Under the pieces are notes generated by a model. It was not told where the DNA came from. It worked only from the letters and a program-made list of their open reading frames with translations, and did not search any database. From the NCBI GenBank assembly GCA_001899255.1, contig MKVX01000020.1:124001-188000 (forward strand): a stretch of 64,000 nt of DNA, given 5' to 3'. Position 1 is the stretch's first letter. The number at the start of each line of letters is the position of its first letter. The translations under genes and the position numbers were made by a program. Shown piece by piece: positions 48,878 to 58,419 of the stretch. Origin of the DNA: Rhizobiales bacterium 62-47 (GTDB lineage: Bacteria; Pseudomonadota; Alphaproteobacteria; Rhizobiales; Xanthobacteraceae).

Positions 48878-49563
48878 GCTTCTTCAAACGACCCGCCACG
48901 CATTACGGCAAGTCACCTCAACCGGAAACGCCCTATCAGCGTGCAGCGCAAGTCTGGGACGAGCGCATCGGCTCAGCCCGTGTTCAGGCCCGCAACTGGC
49001 GCACTATGGCCTTCGGATCGCTGATCCTCTCGGCCGGCTTCGCCACGGCGCTCGTCTGGCAATCGGCGCGCGGGATCGTCGTTCCCTGGGTGGTGCAGGT
49101 CGATAAATTCGGCCAGGCGCAGGCCGTCGCGCCAGCAACGGCCGATTATCGGCCGACTGATCCGCAAGTGGCGTGGCATCTCGCGCGCTTCATCGAGCAG
49201 GTCCGTTCGATCCCTGCCGATCCTGTCATCGTCCGGCAGAACTGGTTGCGCGCCTACGAGTGGACGACGGATCGCGGATCGGCGGCGCTCAACGACTATG
49301 CGCGCGCCAACGACCCCTTCGCCAAGGTCGGCAAGCAGCAAATCGCCGTCGATGTCTCCAGCGTCATTCGTGCGTCGCCGGATAGCTTCCGTGTCGCCTG
49401 GACCGAACGCCGTTACGAGAGCGGCCAGCTCTCCACCACCGAGCGCTGGACCGCGATCCTGACCATCGTGATCCAGCCGCCACGCGACCCCGATCGCCTC
49501 AAGGCCAATCCGCTTGGAATCTACGTCAACGCCGTCAACTGGTCGCGGGAGATGAGTCAATGA
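48874..49563 (+). CDS. trbF: TrbF, VirB8-type assembly protein
   Basis: 229 residues. A cytoplasmic start (HYGKSPQPETPYQRAAQVWDERIGSARVQ) is followed by one membrane helix near residues 45-62 and a periplasmic NTF2-like domain (SFRVAWTERRYESGQLSTTERWTAIL). It is a scaffold between inner membrane and core complex. Overlaps trbL and trbG by four bases on each side. Confidence 0.95.
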   Translation: MSFFKRPATHYGKSPQPETPYQRAAQVWDERIGSARVQARNWRTMAFGSLILSAGFATALVWQSARGIVVPWVVQVDKFGQAQAVAPATADYRPTDPQVAWHLARFIEQVRSIPADPVIVRQNWLRAYEWTTDRGSAALNDYARANDPFAKVGKQQIAVDVSSVIRASPDSFRVAWTERRYESGQLSTTERWTAILTIVIQPPRDPDRLKANPLGIYVNAVNWSREMSQ

Positions 49564-50543
49564 GCCGGACGACCATCTGCAAAAGCGCAAACACGCCTTT
49601 CCGTAAATCCGCACTCGCGGCTTTGCTGCTGTCCGGTTCGATGCTCGCAGGCTGCGCCACGGCGCAAAAGCCGCCGCAGATCAGCTACGACGCCGACGTG
49701 CCGCCGCTGCCGGCTGTACCCGCATCCGTCACCGCCGATCGGCCAAAGCCGCTGCATATCCCGCCGGCCTGGACGCCGACGCGCGGCGGAACGGCGGCCA
49801 ACACGCCGACCGCGCGCGTCGAAAGCGCCAACGCCGCCGCCCGCGTCCAGCCACGCCGCGAAGGCTATTATAACGCCATCCAGATTTATCCCTGGAGCGA
49901 TGGTGCGCTCTATCAGGTCTATGCCGCACCCGGCCAGATCAGCGACATCGCGCTTGAGCCGGGCGAGAATCTGACTGGCGCCGGACCGATCGCCGCCGGC
50001 GATACCGCGCGCTGGATCATCGGCGATACCGAAAGCGGGTCTGGCAACACGCGGCGTGTCCATGTGCTGGTGAAGCCCTCGCGCGCCGACATCACCACCA
50101 ATCTGGTCATCACGACAGACCGGCGCACCTACATGCTCGAGCTACGCTCCGGCCCGAAACCCTACATGCCGTCCGTATCGTGGGCCTATCCGCAACTGCC
50201 GGCCGGGCAGCGGGCGAGCGTCCCGGCAACGCCGGTCATCCCTGCCGCAGCAGCACGCAACTATCGCTACGGCCTCTCCGGTGACAATCCGCCGTGGAAG
50301 CCGATCGCAATCTATGACGACGGCAGGCGCGTCTATGTCGAATTCCCGCACGGTATCGTGCAAGGCGAAATGCCGCCGATCTTCGTCATCGGCCCCGACG
50401 GCGAGGCGCAGATCGCAAACAGCCGCATCTATCGGAACATCCTGATCGTCGATCGCCTGTTCGGCGCGGCCGAGCTGCGCCTTGGTGGCGGCGACAAGCA
50501 ACAGACCGTCAGGATCGTCCGAACCGATGGAAGGCCGTCATGA
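49560..50543 (+). CDS. trbG: TrbG, VirB9-type core-complex protein
   Basis: 327 residues. The start has a signal peptide ending in the lipobox LAGC at residues 29-32, so it may be a lipoprotein. The VirB9 domain follows (IYPWSDGALYQVYAAPGQISDIALEPGE, then VLVKPSRADITTNLVITTDRRTY and the C-terminal GLSGDNPPWKPIAIYDDGRRVYVEFP). Builds the outer-membrane ring with TrbI. Confidence 0.95.
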   Translation: MSRTTICKSANTPFRKSALAALLLSGSMLAGCATAQKPPQISYDADVPPLPAVPASVTADRPKPLHIPPAWTPTRGGTAANTPTARVESANAAARVQPRREGYYNAIQIYPWSDGALYQVYAAPGQISDIALEPGENLTGAGPIAAGDTARWIIGDTESGSGNTRRVHVLVKPSRADITTNLVITTDRRTYMLELRSGPKPYMPSVSWAYPQLPAGQRASVPATPVIPAAAARNYRYGLSGDNPPWKPIAIYDDGRRVYVEFPHGIVQGEMPPIFVIGPDGEAQIANSRIYRNILIVDRLFGAAELRLGGGDKQQTVRIVRTDGRPS

Positions 50544-51697
50544 GCGAAAATAATGAACCGACCGCTGCCGCCTCGATGCGGCTTCGCGCGGAGCCGCCGC
50601 GCGTCACCCGCCTGTCGCGCAAGATGCTCGGGAGCATCGGCGTCGTCGCGTCCCTCGGTATCGGCGGCGCGCTGATCTACGCCCTTCACACGCGCGATGC
50701 AGGCAATAGCGGCCAGGAACTCTATTCCACCGCCAATCGGCAACCCGCCGACGGTCTCGCTGGCCTGCCGCGCGACTATACCGGCCCGGTGCTCGGCCCG
50801 CCGCTGCCCGGCGATCTCGGCCGTCCGATCGTCGACGCACAGAACAAGGGACAGCCTGTCGTGCCGCCGTCCATCACGACGCCGGCGGTCGATGAAGCCG
50901 AACAGCGCCGACGAGCCGAGGAAGAGGCTGCCCGGACGTCGCGCGTCTTCTTCCAGACCGCGCCGGGCCATACGGTGACGGTCGGGACACAGCCAGATAT
51001 GACCATGCCGGCTCTCACGGGACTCGGTCTGACCGGCCAGCCGGCTCAGCAGACCGCGCAGGATAAGCAACTCGCTTTCCTCAACGCCGCCGTCGATCGG
51101 CGCACGACGTCGTCGGATCGCGTCATGGCTCCGGCATCGCCCTATGTTCTTCAGGCCGGCGCCGTCATCTCCGCCGCCCTGATCACCGGCATCCGCTCCG
51201 ACTTGCCTGGCCAGATCACGGCGCAAGTGACGGAAAATATCTACGACAGTCCGACCGGTCGCATCCTCCTTGTGCCGCAAGGCACGCGAGTCATCGGCCA
51301 GTACGACAACAACGTGCAGTTCGGCCAGCGCCGCGTCCTGCTTGTCTGGAACAGGCTCATCCTGCCGAATGGCCGCTCCATCGTTCTGGAACGCCAACCG
51401 GGCGCAGACGGCCAAGGCTACGCCGGTCTCGAGGACGGCGTCGATTATCACTGGTGGGATCTCGCCAAGGCCGCCGGCCTGTCGACGCTGTTGTCGGTCG
51501 GAGCCGAGCTTGCCGTCAGTGACGAGAACCGGCTGCTCCGCGCCATCCGTAATGGCGGTCAGGACACCATCAACGATGCGGGTCAGCAAATCATCCGCCG
51601 CCAGCTACAGGTCGCGCCGACACTCACCATCCGGCCGGGCTTCCCGGTCAGGATTGTCGTCACCCGCGATCTCGTCCTCGAACCCTACAGGAGTTGA
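50540..51697 (+). CDS. trbI: TrbI, VirB10-type core-complex protein
   Basis: 385 residues. A cytoplasmic start, one membrane helix (MLGSIGVVASLGIGGALIYAL), a Pro-rich linker, and the VirB10 domain from about residue 180 (ASPYVLQAGAVISAALITGI, DSPTGRILLVPQGTRVIGQYDN, LPNGRSIVLERQPGADGQGYAG). Spans both membranes. Last of the canonical trb genes. Overlaps trbG. Confidence 0.96.
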   Translation: MSENNEPTAAASMRLRAEPPRVTRLSRKMLGSIGVVASLGIGGALIYALHTRDAGNSGQELYSTANRQPADGLAGLPRDYTGPVLGPPLPGDLGRPIVDAQNKGQPVVPPSITTPAVDEAEQRRRAEEEAARTSRVFFQTAPGHTVTVGTQPDMTMPALTGLGLTGQPAQQTAQDKQLAFLNAAVDRRTTSSDRVMAPASPYVLQAGAVISAALITGIRSDLPGQITAQVTENIYDSPTGRILLVPQGTRVIGQYDNNVQFGQRRVLLVWNRLILPNGRSIVLERQPGADGQGYAGLEDGVDYHWWDLAKAAGLSTLLSVGAELAVSDENRLLRAIRNGGQDTINDAGQQIIRRQLQVAPTLTIRPGFPVRIVVTRDLVLEPYRS

Positions 51698-51699
51698 CC

Positions 51700-51939
51700 A
51701 TGGCCAAGTTGAAACTCGGTCACATCGCCGACGACAAACCCGTGAAAGTGACGCACGAATTGCCTGCAACGGTCTTTCGGGACTTGAAGCTCTATGCCGA
51801 AATCCTGGCTCGCGACACGAGCCAGCCTGTCGCCGACCCCATCAAGCTCATTGGGCCCATGCTCGAGCGATTTATGGTTACGGATCGGGAGTTCATAAAA
51901 GCGCGACGCTCCTCTCGGTCTCCAAAGGCATCCACCTAG
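51700..51939 (+). CDS. DUF2274 protein
   Basis: 79 residues, MAKLKLGHIADDKPVKVTHEL to a basic end. DUF2274 proteins close the trb operon in most Rhizobiales and other alphaproteobacterial ICEs. The pattern (VKVTHELPATVFRDLKLYAEILA, LIGPMLERFMVTDREFIKAR) suggests a small RHH-like fold. It starts two bases after trbI. The function is unknown; a regulatory role is plausible. Confidence 0.9.
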   Translation: MAKLKLGHIADDKPVKVTHELPATVFRDLKLYAEILARDTSQPVADPIKLIGPMLERFMVTDREFIKARRSSRSPKAST

Positions 51940-51967
51940 ATTTCTAGCCCTCGGTTGAGCGTTCACG

Positions 51968-52055
51968 TTGCTGATTTCGTCACCCGCAGAACCCGTTCGC
52001 CTGATCGGGCCGATGCTGGAGAGGTTCATTGCGACAGATCGGGCTTTGCGAAGGC
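51968..52055 (+). pseudogene. Second, partial copy of the DUF2274 3' end
   Basis: The stretch encodes VRLIGPMLERFIATDRAL, parallel to IKLIGPMLERFMVTDREF of the intact gene 150 bp upstream, with clear DNA similarity but many substitutions. Upstream of it the match is lost. It looks like the tail of a different DUF2274 gene, as would be left by recombination between two related elements at the end of the trb operon. Confidence 0.7.
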
Positions 52056-52104
52056 GAAGCGCGCTGCGCCGGTTCCAAAGCAGGACGCCTGATTTCAACC
52101 TGAT

Positions 52105-53001
52105 TCATCGATTGGCCATCGACCGTGCAAGGCTTAACAATCGCCGGCAGGCAGGATTGTCATTTCCCGGCGACCGCACAGCAGAAAATGGAAGGATTTC
52201 GTTTGCAACCGGTCGATAGACGATGCCGGGAAATCGCACGACCGTGGTGGCTTCGCTGGTCAGTGTCAATCCGCGTCCAATCGCTACGAGCGCCAGCATG
52301 TTGTCACGTCCAACATATTGCAGATGGATATCGGGATGATGGCCGAGACCGGCCAGCCGTTGCACCAGATAGTCGCGGATCTCCTGCCCAGGTGCACCGT
52401 CACTGACGATAAAGGATTCGTGGGCGAGATCGGGCCAATCGAGCCTGCTTTTGGCAGTTAGCGGATGGTCGACTGGTAACACTACAAAGACGCGCTCAAA
52501 CCAAAGATTTTCCGTCTCACACCCCGACCACTCAGATGTCCCAGTGATAAACGCGACGTCGAGCCGAAGCTGTCGGATGGCAGCTACATGTTCAGGCGGG
52601 TTGCCGTCGATCAAATCGATCAGAACGCCTGCGTGATCTCTGTCATATGCGCGCAGCAGGTCAGCCAAGAAGCCGGAAGCGAGCGAGGAGAAAATACCGA
52701 TCCGGATTCGTCCTTCGTCGGAGCGGCCAATTGCGCCAACCTCTTTGGAGCCATCGTCGATCTGCTGGAGTGCCGTGCGTGCTCGGCGTAAAAATCGCTG
52801 GCCGGCAAGCGTCAGGAATACACCGCCGCTATATCGCTGGAACAACGATGCGCCAAGTAGATCTTCCATGTCGCGGATACGCCGGCTAATCGCGGATTCT
52901 TGAATCGAAAGCGTGTCGGCCGCTTTACGAAAACTGCCATGCTCTGTCGCCGCTACGAAATAGCGCAAATGACGAATTTCGATTTTACGAGCAGAATTCA
53001 T
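52105..53001 (-). CDS. LysR-family regulator at the end of the conjugation module
   Basis: 298 residues. The helix-turn-helix is HLRYFVAATEHGSFRKAADTLSIQ and ESAISRRIRDMEDLLGASLF; the effector domain is complete (DVAFITGTSEWSGCETENLW, YVGRDNMLALVAIGRGLTLT). LysR genes facing the trb operon from its downstream end are common in rhizobial ICEs, role unclear. It is convergent with the trb genes. It begins 53 bp downstream of the FtsX permease gene's stop, in the same direction, so a link to that operon is also possible. Confidence 0.9.
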   Translation of the reverse strand: MNSARKIEIRHLRYFVAATEHGSFRKAADTLSIQESAISRRIRDMEDLLGASLFQRYSGGVFLTLAGQRFLRRARTALQQIDDGSKEVGAIGRSDEGRIRIGIFSSLASGFLADLLRAYDRDHAGVLIDLIDGNPPEHVAAIRQLRLDVAFITGTSEWSGCETENLWFERVFVVLPVDHPLTAKSRLDWPDLAHESFIVSDGAPGQEIRDYLVQRLAGLGHHPDIHLQYVGRDNMLALVAIGRGLTLTSEATTVVRFPGIVYRPVANEILPFSAVRSPGNDNPACRRLLSLARSMANR

Positions 53002-53053
53002 TGCGCTGCCTACCCACGCTTCGTTCCTTGCAATTGCGGTTTCCGATCTTTGT

Positions 53054-55702
53054 TCAGCTCCGCAACTCCCGAGCTATCCCATCCTTTGTCCAGGCACTTT
53101 GCGCGAGGACGGACAGTGCGACCGCAGCAATCGCGCCAACAAACATGAAGCTCAAGGAACCCAATGGGAAATTCAGATAATCTGGCGGAGGGTCGAATAC
53201 CCCGCTCAGCAACCGCACGAGCATCCAGGCATCGATCACACCGATGAGCGCGCCAGCCGGAAGGCCGATGCCGGCGACAATCAGCGTTTCGCTCCAGATG
53301 AAGGAGCGAACCTCGCGGCGTGAGGCACCGAGCGAGAGCAGAATTGCGTTCGATTTCGTTCGTTCTGATTGACCAAGCCAGAGAATCAGCCCGGTAGCCA
53401 TTGCTACGAATAGCGCGGCGAATCCGAGTTCCACTGCACCGAGCGTGGCCAAGTCGACAGCCGTCAGACTTGAGCCGATGAGATGTGCGGCTTGAGAGAT
53501 GTCTGTGACTTTCAGTGGTGGAGACGTCCCCAGCGATTCCCGGATACGTTGAGCCAACACGGCTGTAGAACCGTCGGCTCTAATCAGAACTGTTTCCTCC
53601 TGGTTTGCACCGGTTTGGTCCGCGACGTAGCGAGCGTTGGCGACCAGAAAACTATCGCGTGGCGCGGTTGGAAATTCTTTCACGACGCCTACGAGATGGA
53701 ATGCGACAGTTTTTTCCGAACCGTCCGCGGCACGCATGCGCAGATTGAGCAGATCGCCAATCGCGAGTTGAAAGTCGTTCACCGTTTCTTGCGATACGAG
53801 GATACCATCGCGTTGTCGCGAAAGCCGCGCCAACGCCTCGCGAGCGCCAATATTCGAGAAGTATCCATCGACGATATCGGTTGCGTTCGTAATCCTGACA
53901 GGGTCGATACCGAACAGATCCTGAAGATCCTTGCCGACATACGCGAAGCGATGCTGCATCGGCTCCGCCGCGAGAACACCGGTAATGGTCGATATGCGGC
54001 TCAACGCCGCTCCGGCGGGGATCGCCGTAGTCCCGGTCACCGCCACGTCGGCGCCTGTCGTCAACCGGGCGTCGACAAGCTGCTGGCTGCGATAGGTCGA
54101 ATTGAACACTGTCGTCGCCACCGCAAATGAAGCCGCAATCGCGATGAGCGCCATGCCGGAGGCAAGCCTGCTCCGCTGCCTGATCAGAGAGGAACTGGTC
54201 AACGTCGACAGACGACCGGACAGCGGTGATAGCATCTTTGGCAGCCAGGAGCCGGCCCGCCGCAACAGCGCGCGGCCGAGCCGTATCGTCACGAGGCCGG
54301 CGCCGAGCCAAAACAGAAGCGGCGCAAGAAACGCGGTATAGTCAACTGCCGTCGAAGCAACGCCCTCCGGCGCCAACACGAGTTGATACCCAGTAGAGGC
54401 CGAGCGCCAATAGATAAGCGCCGCGAGCAACAACAGCACAATGTCAAGTTTGCCGCGCTCCCATGAGGCCGCATGTTCGATTGGAAGCCACATCCGCCGG
54501 CCCGAAACGCTCGACTGGCGTAAGTCAGCCACTACGGGGCCGATCACGGCAAGACTGGATACGGCAATGGCCGCAAACGCAGTCACGCTCAGCCAAGCCG
54601 CCGTTCCATAGATGCCGACGTCGACATGCAAAGCGAGTCGCGACAAGGCTATCGACGCCGCGACACCGAAAGACACCGCGAGGAGCGACACGACCATTGT
54701 TTCGACCGCAACCAGCGACACCACCTGCGCCGCTCCCGCGCCACGCAATGACAGCAGCGCAAAGTCGTGCCGGCGACGGACGCTGTCAGCGCGCACGACC
54801 GAGATCGTCAGCAAGAGCGCCAGAACCGCACCCGGCAATCCGAGAAACAGGAGCAGAATGCGCGCCAGCAGCGCATCTTGCCGCACCGCGTCCAGACGTG
54901 CCGAAATGTTGTCGCCAACCACGGCCTCGCCGGCCGCGCGCACTTCAAAATTCTTCGCCATACCGGTCGTCGTCGCGAATGCGACATCCGGCGCGGCAGG
55001 CAGACGAGCGTGATCGAGACCGACGTGAAGTTGAAGCCGAGCGCCGCCGCCAGCCAGGCGGGCCGCCTCTCCAAAATGCGTCCGCCAGATTGGATCGGGA
55101 AGCATAATGACGTTATCAGGCGGAGCGGTCGGTGACGCCCCGCGTTGCGGGCCGATGACCTGAAACAACGCATCTGCATTGGGAAGATCGATGATGCCGG
55201 CGACAGTAACGTCGAATGGCGCCGCGCCAACCGATGCCACAGTGACGATGCTGCCCACCGTCGCGTGCAGGTTGGCCGCCGTCTGCTGAGCGAGCAGCAC
55301 ACCGCTGGATGCGCCCAGTAGAGGTCGAATCTGGCCGGGGAAGAGCAACTGATAATCTGGCGGCAAACCGAGAACCTGGCCCGATCCTGTGGTTTGGGTT
55401 GATTCTCTGGTCTTGGAACTCAGTGCGACGGTGTCGGCATAGCCGATCGTCGCGACCGCGCGGACCGGCGCGGCATCGCGCAGCTTCTTCGTCAGTTCCC
55501 CCGGGTTTGCGCCCGGAACAAGCGCGACCTGCCAGTCGACGGGTACGGCGGAGAGCGCGCGGGACGTCATTGTTCTCGCGCTCGAAATGCCAAACACGCC
55601 GATTAGACCAATGAGTGCCGTGGCGCAGGCAATCCCGGCTCCGGCGGCCAATAAATGACGCCAGCGCGCGGTGACGGTGCCCTTCAACCAGAGCCTAATC
55701 AT
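53054..55702 (-). CDS. FtsX/MacB-type ABC transporter permease
   Basis: 882 residues. Two FtsX-like domains of four membrane helices each at the C-terminal side (residues about 270-420 and 730-870), with more helices near 430-560 and two large periplasmic parts; the first helix is at the N-terminus. The pattern ILLSLGASRREVRSFIWSETLIVAGIGLPAGALIG is typical. Such permeases do not move small solutes but pull lipoproteins, lipids or peptides out of the inner membrane, or relay a signal. Its start overlaps the stop of the ATPase gene. Confidence 0.9.
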   Translation of the reverse strand: MIRLWLKGTVTARWRHLLAAGAGIACATALIGLIGVFGISSARTMTSRALSAVPVDWQVALVPGANPGELTKKLRDAAPVRAVATIGYADTVALSSKTRESTQTTGSGQVLGLPPDYQLLFPGQIRPLLGASSGVLLAQQTAANLHATVGSIVTVASVGAAPFDVTVAGIIDLPNADALFQVIGPQRGASPTAPPDNVIMLPDPIWRTHFGEAARLAGGGARLQLHVGLDHARLPAAPDVAFATTTGMAKNFEVRAAGEAVVGDNISARLDAVRQDALLARILLLFLGLPGAVLALLLTISVVRADSVRRRHDFALLSLRGAGAAQVVSLVAVETMVVSLLAVSFGVAASIALSRLALHVDVGIYGTAAWLSVTAFAAIAVSSLAVIGPVVADLRQSSVSGRRMWLPIEHAASWERGKLDIVLLLLAALIYWRSASTGYQLVLAPEGVASTAVDYTAFLAPLLFWLGAGLVTIRLGRALLRRAGSWLPKMLSPLSGRLSTLTSSSLIRQRSRLASGMALIAIAASFAVATTVFNSTYRSQQLVDARLTTGADVAVTGTTAIPAGAALSRISTITGVLAAEPMQHRFAYVGKDLQDLFGIDPVRITNATDIVDGYFSNIGAREALARLSRQRDGILVSQETVNDFQLAIGDLLNLRMRAADGSEKTVAFHLVGVVKEFPTAPRDSFLVANARYVADQTGANQEETVLIRADGSTAVLAQRIRESLGTSPPLKVTDISQAAHLIGSSLTAVDLATLGAVELGFAALFVAMATGLILWLGQSERTKSNAILLSLGASRREVRSFIWSETLIVAGIGLPAGALIGVIDAWMLVRLLSGVFDPPPDYLNFPLGSLSFMFVGAIAAVALSVLAQSAWTKDGIARELRS

Positions 55703-57102
55703 GCCGCATCTCTTTCATTTGGACTGACGGCCAGGCGGCCGCGCTCGATGGTCCATTGTTCCTCCATCTCGACAGCGACAGCCTGATCATGCGTGGCCAC
55801 AACAAGCGTGGCCCCGATGGCGGCGACCGCCTTCAAGAGAGCGCCAACGACCTCATGTGCGGTCGCGCGATCGAGTTGCCCCGTCGGCTCGTCGGCCAGC
55901 AATAATTTGGGACGTGTAACGAGCGCGCGGGCAATCGCAACACGCTGCATCTGCCCGCCAGACAACTGATCGGGGAGCTTTTCGGCGAGATCGGAAATCG
56001 ACAAGCTATGCATGACTTGCATCGGATCGAGAAAATCGACTGAGTTGCTGCCGGCGAGTTCGAGCGGTAGACGAACATTCTCGATAACGCTCAAAGCAGG
56101 AATGAGCGAAGGCGCTTGGAAGACCATGGCGATCTGTTGCGGCCGCAATGGCCGTGATTCGTCAAATCCCGGCCAACTCATCGACCCGGGCTGGTCCGCA
56201 TCGACCAGCCCCGCCATCAGATTCAACAAAGTTGACTTGCCGCTGCCAGAGCGGCCCACCAATGCTATGCTTTGGCCTGCGCGAATACTGAAATCGACCG
56301 ACGAGATCGCCCTGAAACTCCGGTCGCCAGACGCAAAACTGCGAGAAAGGTCGTGCGCTGCGACCAGGATAGCGCCGTCACGCTGCTCTCGAATCGATCG
56401 GTTGACTTTGGGAACGCCGTCTGTTGCGGCGAGCACATCCGCCGCGATGATTCGGCCGTCCACGATCCTAACGATGCGGGTGGCTTGAGCTGCTATCGCT
56501 TGACTGTGAGTGGCGATCAAGGCTGCGGCCCCGTCGCATCGCCGCATTTCGAGCACATCGAGAATCATGCGTTCGGTTTCCGAATCGACCTCCGCCGTTG
56601 GCTCATCTGCCATCAACAGAGGCGGGTCGTTGGCGAGGGCGACGGCAAGCCCGGCTCGTGCCGCCTCACCACCCGACAGGGTCTGCGGCCGTGCATGGCG
56701 ACGCTCCGACAGTCCGACAAGACTCAAAAGCTCGCCGATCCGCTTTTCGCTATCCTTTGCGCCTCCGAGTTCCAATTGCAGGCGAATGTTTTCGGATACA
56801 CTCAAGTGGCCAAACAGGTTGCGCGACTGCGCAAGAAACCCGATACAGCGCCCTCGCAGCGCCGCGCGCTCGTCCTCGGCGTGCCGTGTCATGCACTCGC
56901 CATCGATGGTAACCAGTCCGCCGTCTGGATCGTCGAGTCCTGCGATACACGCCATAAGAGTCGATTTGCCGCTCCCAGATGCTCCGACGAGAGCGACTGT
57001 TTCGCCGCGATCGACGCGGAGACTGGCGCCGCGCAAAGCGCGCACTTCGGTTTCGCCGACATGAAAGAAACGATACAGGTCGTCAGCCACCAGCAGGGTC
57101 AT
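55699..57102 (-). CDS. ABC transporter ATPase with two fused nucleotide-binding domains
   Basis: 467 residues holding two LolD/MacB-type ATPase domains in one chain. First: GASGSGKST, LSGGEAARAGLA, LLMADEPTA. Second (from about residue 245): GRSGSGKST, LSGGQMQRVAIA, LLLADEPTG. Both have intact Walker and signature motifs, though the first signature has AARAGLA in place of the usual QRVAIA. Most partners of FtsX-like permeases are separate single-domain ATPases, so the fusion is unusual and matches the single long permease chain downstream. Confidence 0.92.
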   Translation of the reverse strand: MTLLVADDLYRFFHVGETEVRALRGASLRVDRGETVALVGASGSGKSTLMACIAGLDDPDGGLVTIDGECMTRHAEDERAALRGRCIGFLAQSRNLFGHLSVSENIRLQLELGGAKDSEKRIGELLSLVGLSERRHARPQTLSGGEAARAGLAVALANDPPLLMADEPTAEVDSETERMILDVLEMRRCDGAAALIATHSQAIAAQATRIVRIVDGRIIAADVLAATDGVPKVNRSIREQRDGAILVAAHDLSRSFASGDRSFRAISSVDFSIRAGQSIALVGRSGSGKSTLLNLMAGLVDADQPGSMSWPGFDESRPLRPQQIAMVFQAPSLIPALSVIENVRLPLELAGSNSVDFLDPMQVMHSLSISDLAEKLPDQLSGGQMQRVAIARALVTRPKLLLADEPTGQLDRATAHEVVGALLKAVAAIGATLVVATHDQAVAVEMEEQWTIERGRLAVSPNERDAA

Positions 57103-57103
57103 G

Positions 57104-57691
57104 TCACTTCCACCGAAACGATTTACTCATCAATGTCCATTGATCGACATTGTCCGCGCCGGCCGGCGCCGAGAATGTGAGTTCAGCGAGCTTCCCGTTG
57201 CGCGACAGATAAAAGCGTTCGCTTTCGAGCCGGATCTGCTTGTTCGTGACCGGGTTCGGGTCCGAATTCGACGTATAGACGACCTTGATCGCCGACCCTG
57301 CGGGCAGCTTCACTTGCTCGGTCCTCAGGACCTTGACCGCGCGCCCGCTTCTTTCGAGATCTGCAATCTGCTGTGCGCGCAGAATGTCGATCGTAAGCGG
57401 CGATGTCGATGGTCGGATGGTGAGTTCGATGCGGCCATATTTGTCCGCAAAGATCGCACCTTCCTTCGTATCCGTCCGAGCCCACCCTTCCGGAACCTTC
57501 AAAGCCGCACCTTGCGTCGCCTCGAAAGTAACGAACTGCTGATTGTCAGGAATGTCCCCTGGCGGATTGATTTCCGGCGCGATGGCTCTTTCCAGCGCTG
57601 CGGCCGGAACGACGATCCCAATCGCCGGTGCGAGGATGAGCACCAGTCCGATCGCGTGCAAGCGCCGTCTGGTTAGAGGCGAAGATGTCAT
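57104..57691 (-). CDS. Exported protein, first gene of the ABC operon
   Basis: 195 residues from MTSSPLTRRRLHAIGLVL with CAGGAG six bases upstream. A signal peptide ends near AAALE. The mature part (FVTFEATQGAALKVPEGWARTD, then IRPSTSPLTIDILRAQQIADLE and YLSRNGKLAELTFSAPAG) resembles small periplasmic domains of the PsbP/Mog1 type that bind lipids or proteins; this match is loose. It could be the periplasmic helper of the ABC system. The operator site at 57750-57766 lies 58 bp upstream. Confidence 0.78.
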   Translation of the reverse strand: MTSSPLTRRRLHAIGLVLILAPAIGIVVPAAALERAIAPEINPPGDIPDNQQFVTFEATQGAALKVPEGWARTDTKEGAIFADKYGRIELTIRPSTSPLTIDILRAQQIADLERSGRAVKVLRTEQVKLPAGSAIKVVYTSNSDPNPVTNKQIRLESERFYLSRNGKLAELTFSAPAGADNVDQWTLMSKSFRWK

Positions 57692-57749
57692 GGAAAGCTC
57701 CTGTTTTGTCGTAACGCAACAAGCCGATGCAGAAGCTCTAACAACGAAG

Positions 57750-57766
57750 AATGAGCACGAAATGAG
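57750..57766 (-). promoter_or_regulatory. Direct-repeat operator 1 (exported protein/ABC operon)
   Basis: Plus strand AATGAG-CACGA-AATGAG, two half-sites 11 bp apart, 58 bp upstream of the start at 57691 and just beyond the PAP2 stop codon. One of six such sites in 57-64 kb. Confidence 0.7.
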
Positions 57767-57774
57767 CGCGCAGC

Positions 57775-58374
57775 TCAGTTTTTGCGTTTGCTTAGGAGGT
57801 CGAGGGGAAGGCTGTAGAGCTTCTCGGCCAGGTCCGTACCGAGGTCGCGCCAACGATTCAACGAGGACCGGTTGACGCCGTAGGCGGTCACAAGACCGAG
57901 CACTGCAGCGCCGACGATGTCGAGCGGATAATGCGCACCTAGATATATGCGCGACCAGCCAACGGCGCAGGCAACCAGCAGCAACGCCAGCCAAACGCGC
58001 TTCAGCCAACCCGGTGGCGTCAGGAGCAGCGACCAGGCGAGCGTAAAGAGAACGATCGCGTGGTCGCTCGGAAACGAGCTGTCCGCCGCGTGATGCAAAT
58101 AGTTGCGCGCCAGGCCGTCCATGAAAGGACGCGGATGAAAATAGACGGATGAAATCCCGGCGGCCAAAGCCAGCGCCAGAAGCGCACTAAGACAGGCTCC
58201 CACGGCAGCACGCCGATCCTGCCTGTCGCCCAGCACCCAAAGCAGAATTAGCGCCGCTGGGCCGGTGAAAATCGCCCACTCGGCGAGCACGAGCGGAAGC
58301 AGAAACGCGCCGCCGGAAAGATCCGGCGACGCGACCATCCATTCCAGCCAAGACCGATTGAGAGTGTCGAGCAT
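57775..58374 (-). CDS. PAP2 phosphatase, BcrC-like undecaprenyl diphosphatase
   Basis: 199 residues with about five membrane helices. The three PAP2 motifs are there: a diverged first motif at YFHPRPF, SFPSDHA, and SRIYLGAHYPLDIV with the catalytic His. The short size and this motif order match BcrC/YbjG, which remove a phosphate from undecaprenyl diphosphate on the outer side of the inner membrane and so give bacitracin resistance. It ends the COG4705-small protein-PAP2 operon. Lipid phosphatase specificity is inferred from family. Confidence 0.88.
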   Translation of the reverse strand: MLDTLNRSWLEWMVASPDLSGGAFLLPLVLAEWAIFTGPAALILLWVLGDRQDRRAAVGACLSALLALALAAGISSVYFHPRPFMDGLARNYLHHAADSSFPSDHAIVLFTLAWSLLLTPPGWLKRVWLALLLVACAVGWSRIYLGAHYPLDIVGAAVLGLVTAYGVNRSSLNRWRDLGTDLAEKLYSLPLDLLSKRKN

Positions 58375-58419
58375 GGAACGAGACCTTGGAAAGAGTGCAA
58401 CCAGCGAAACGCCCAGGCG

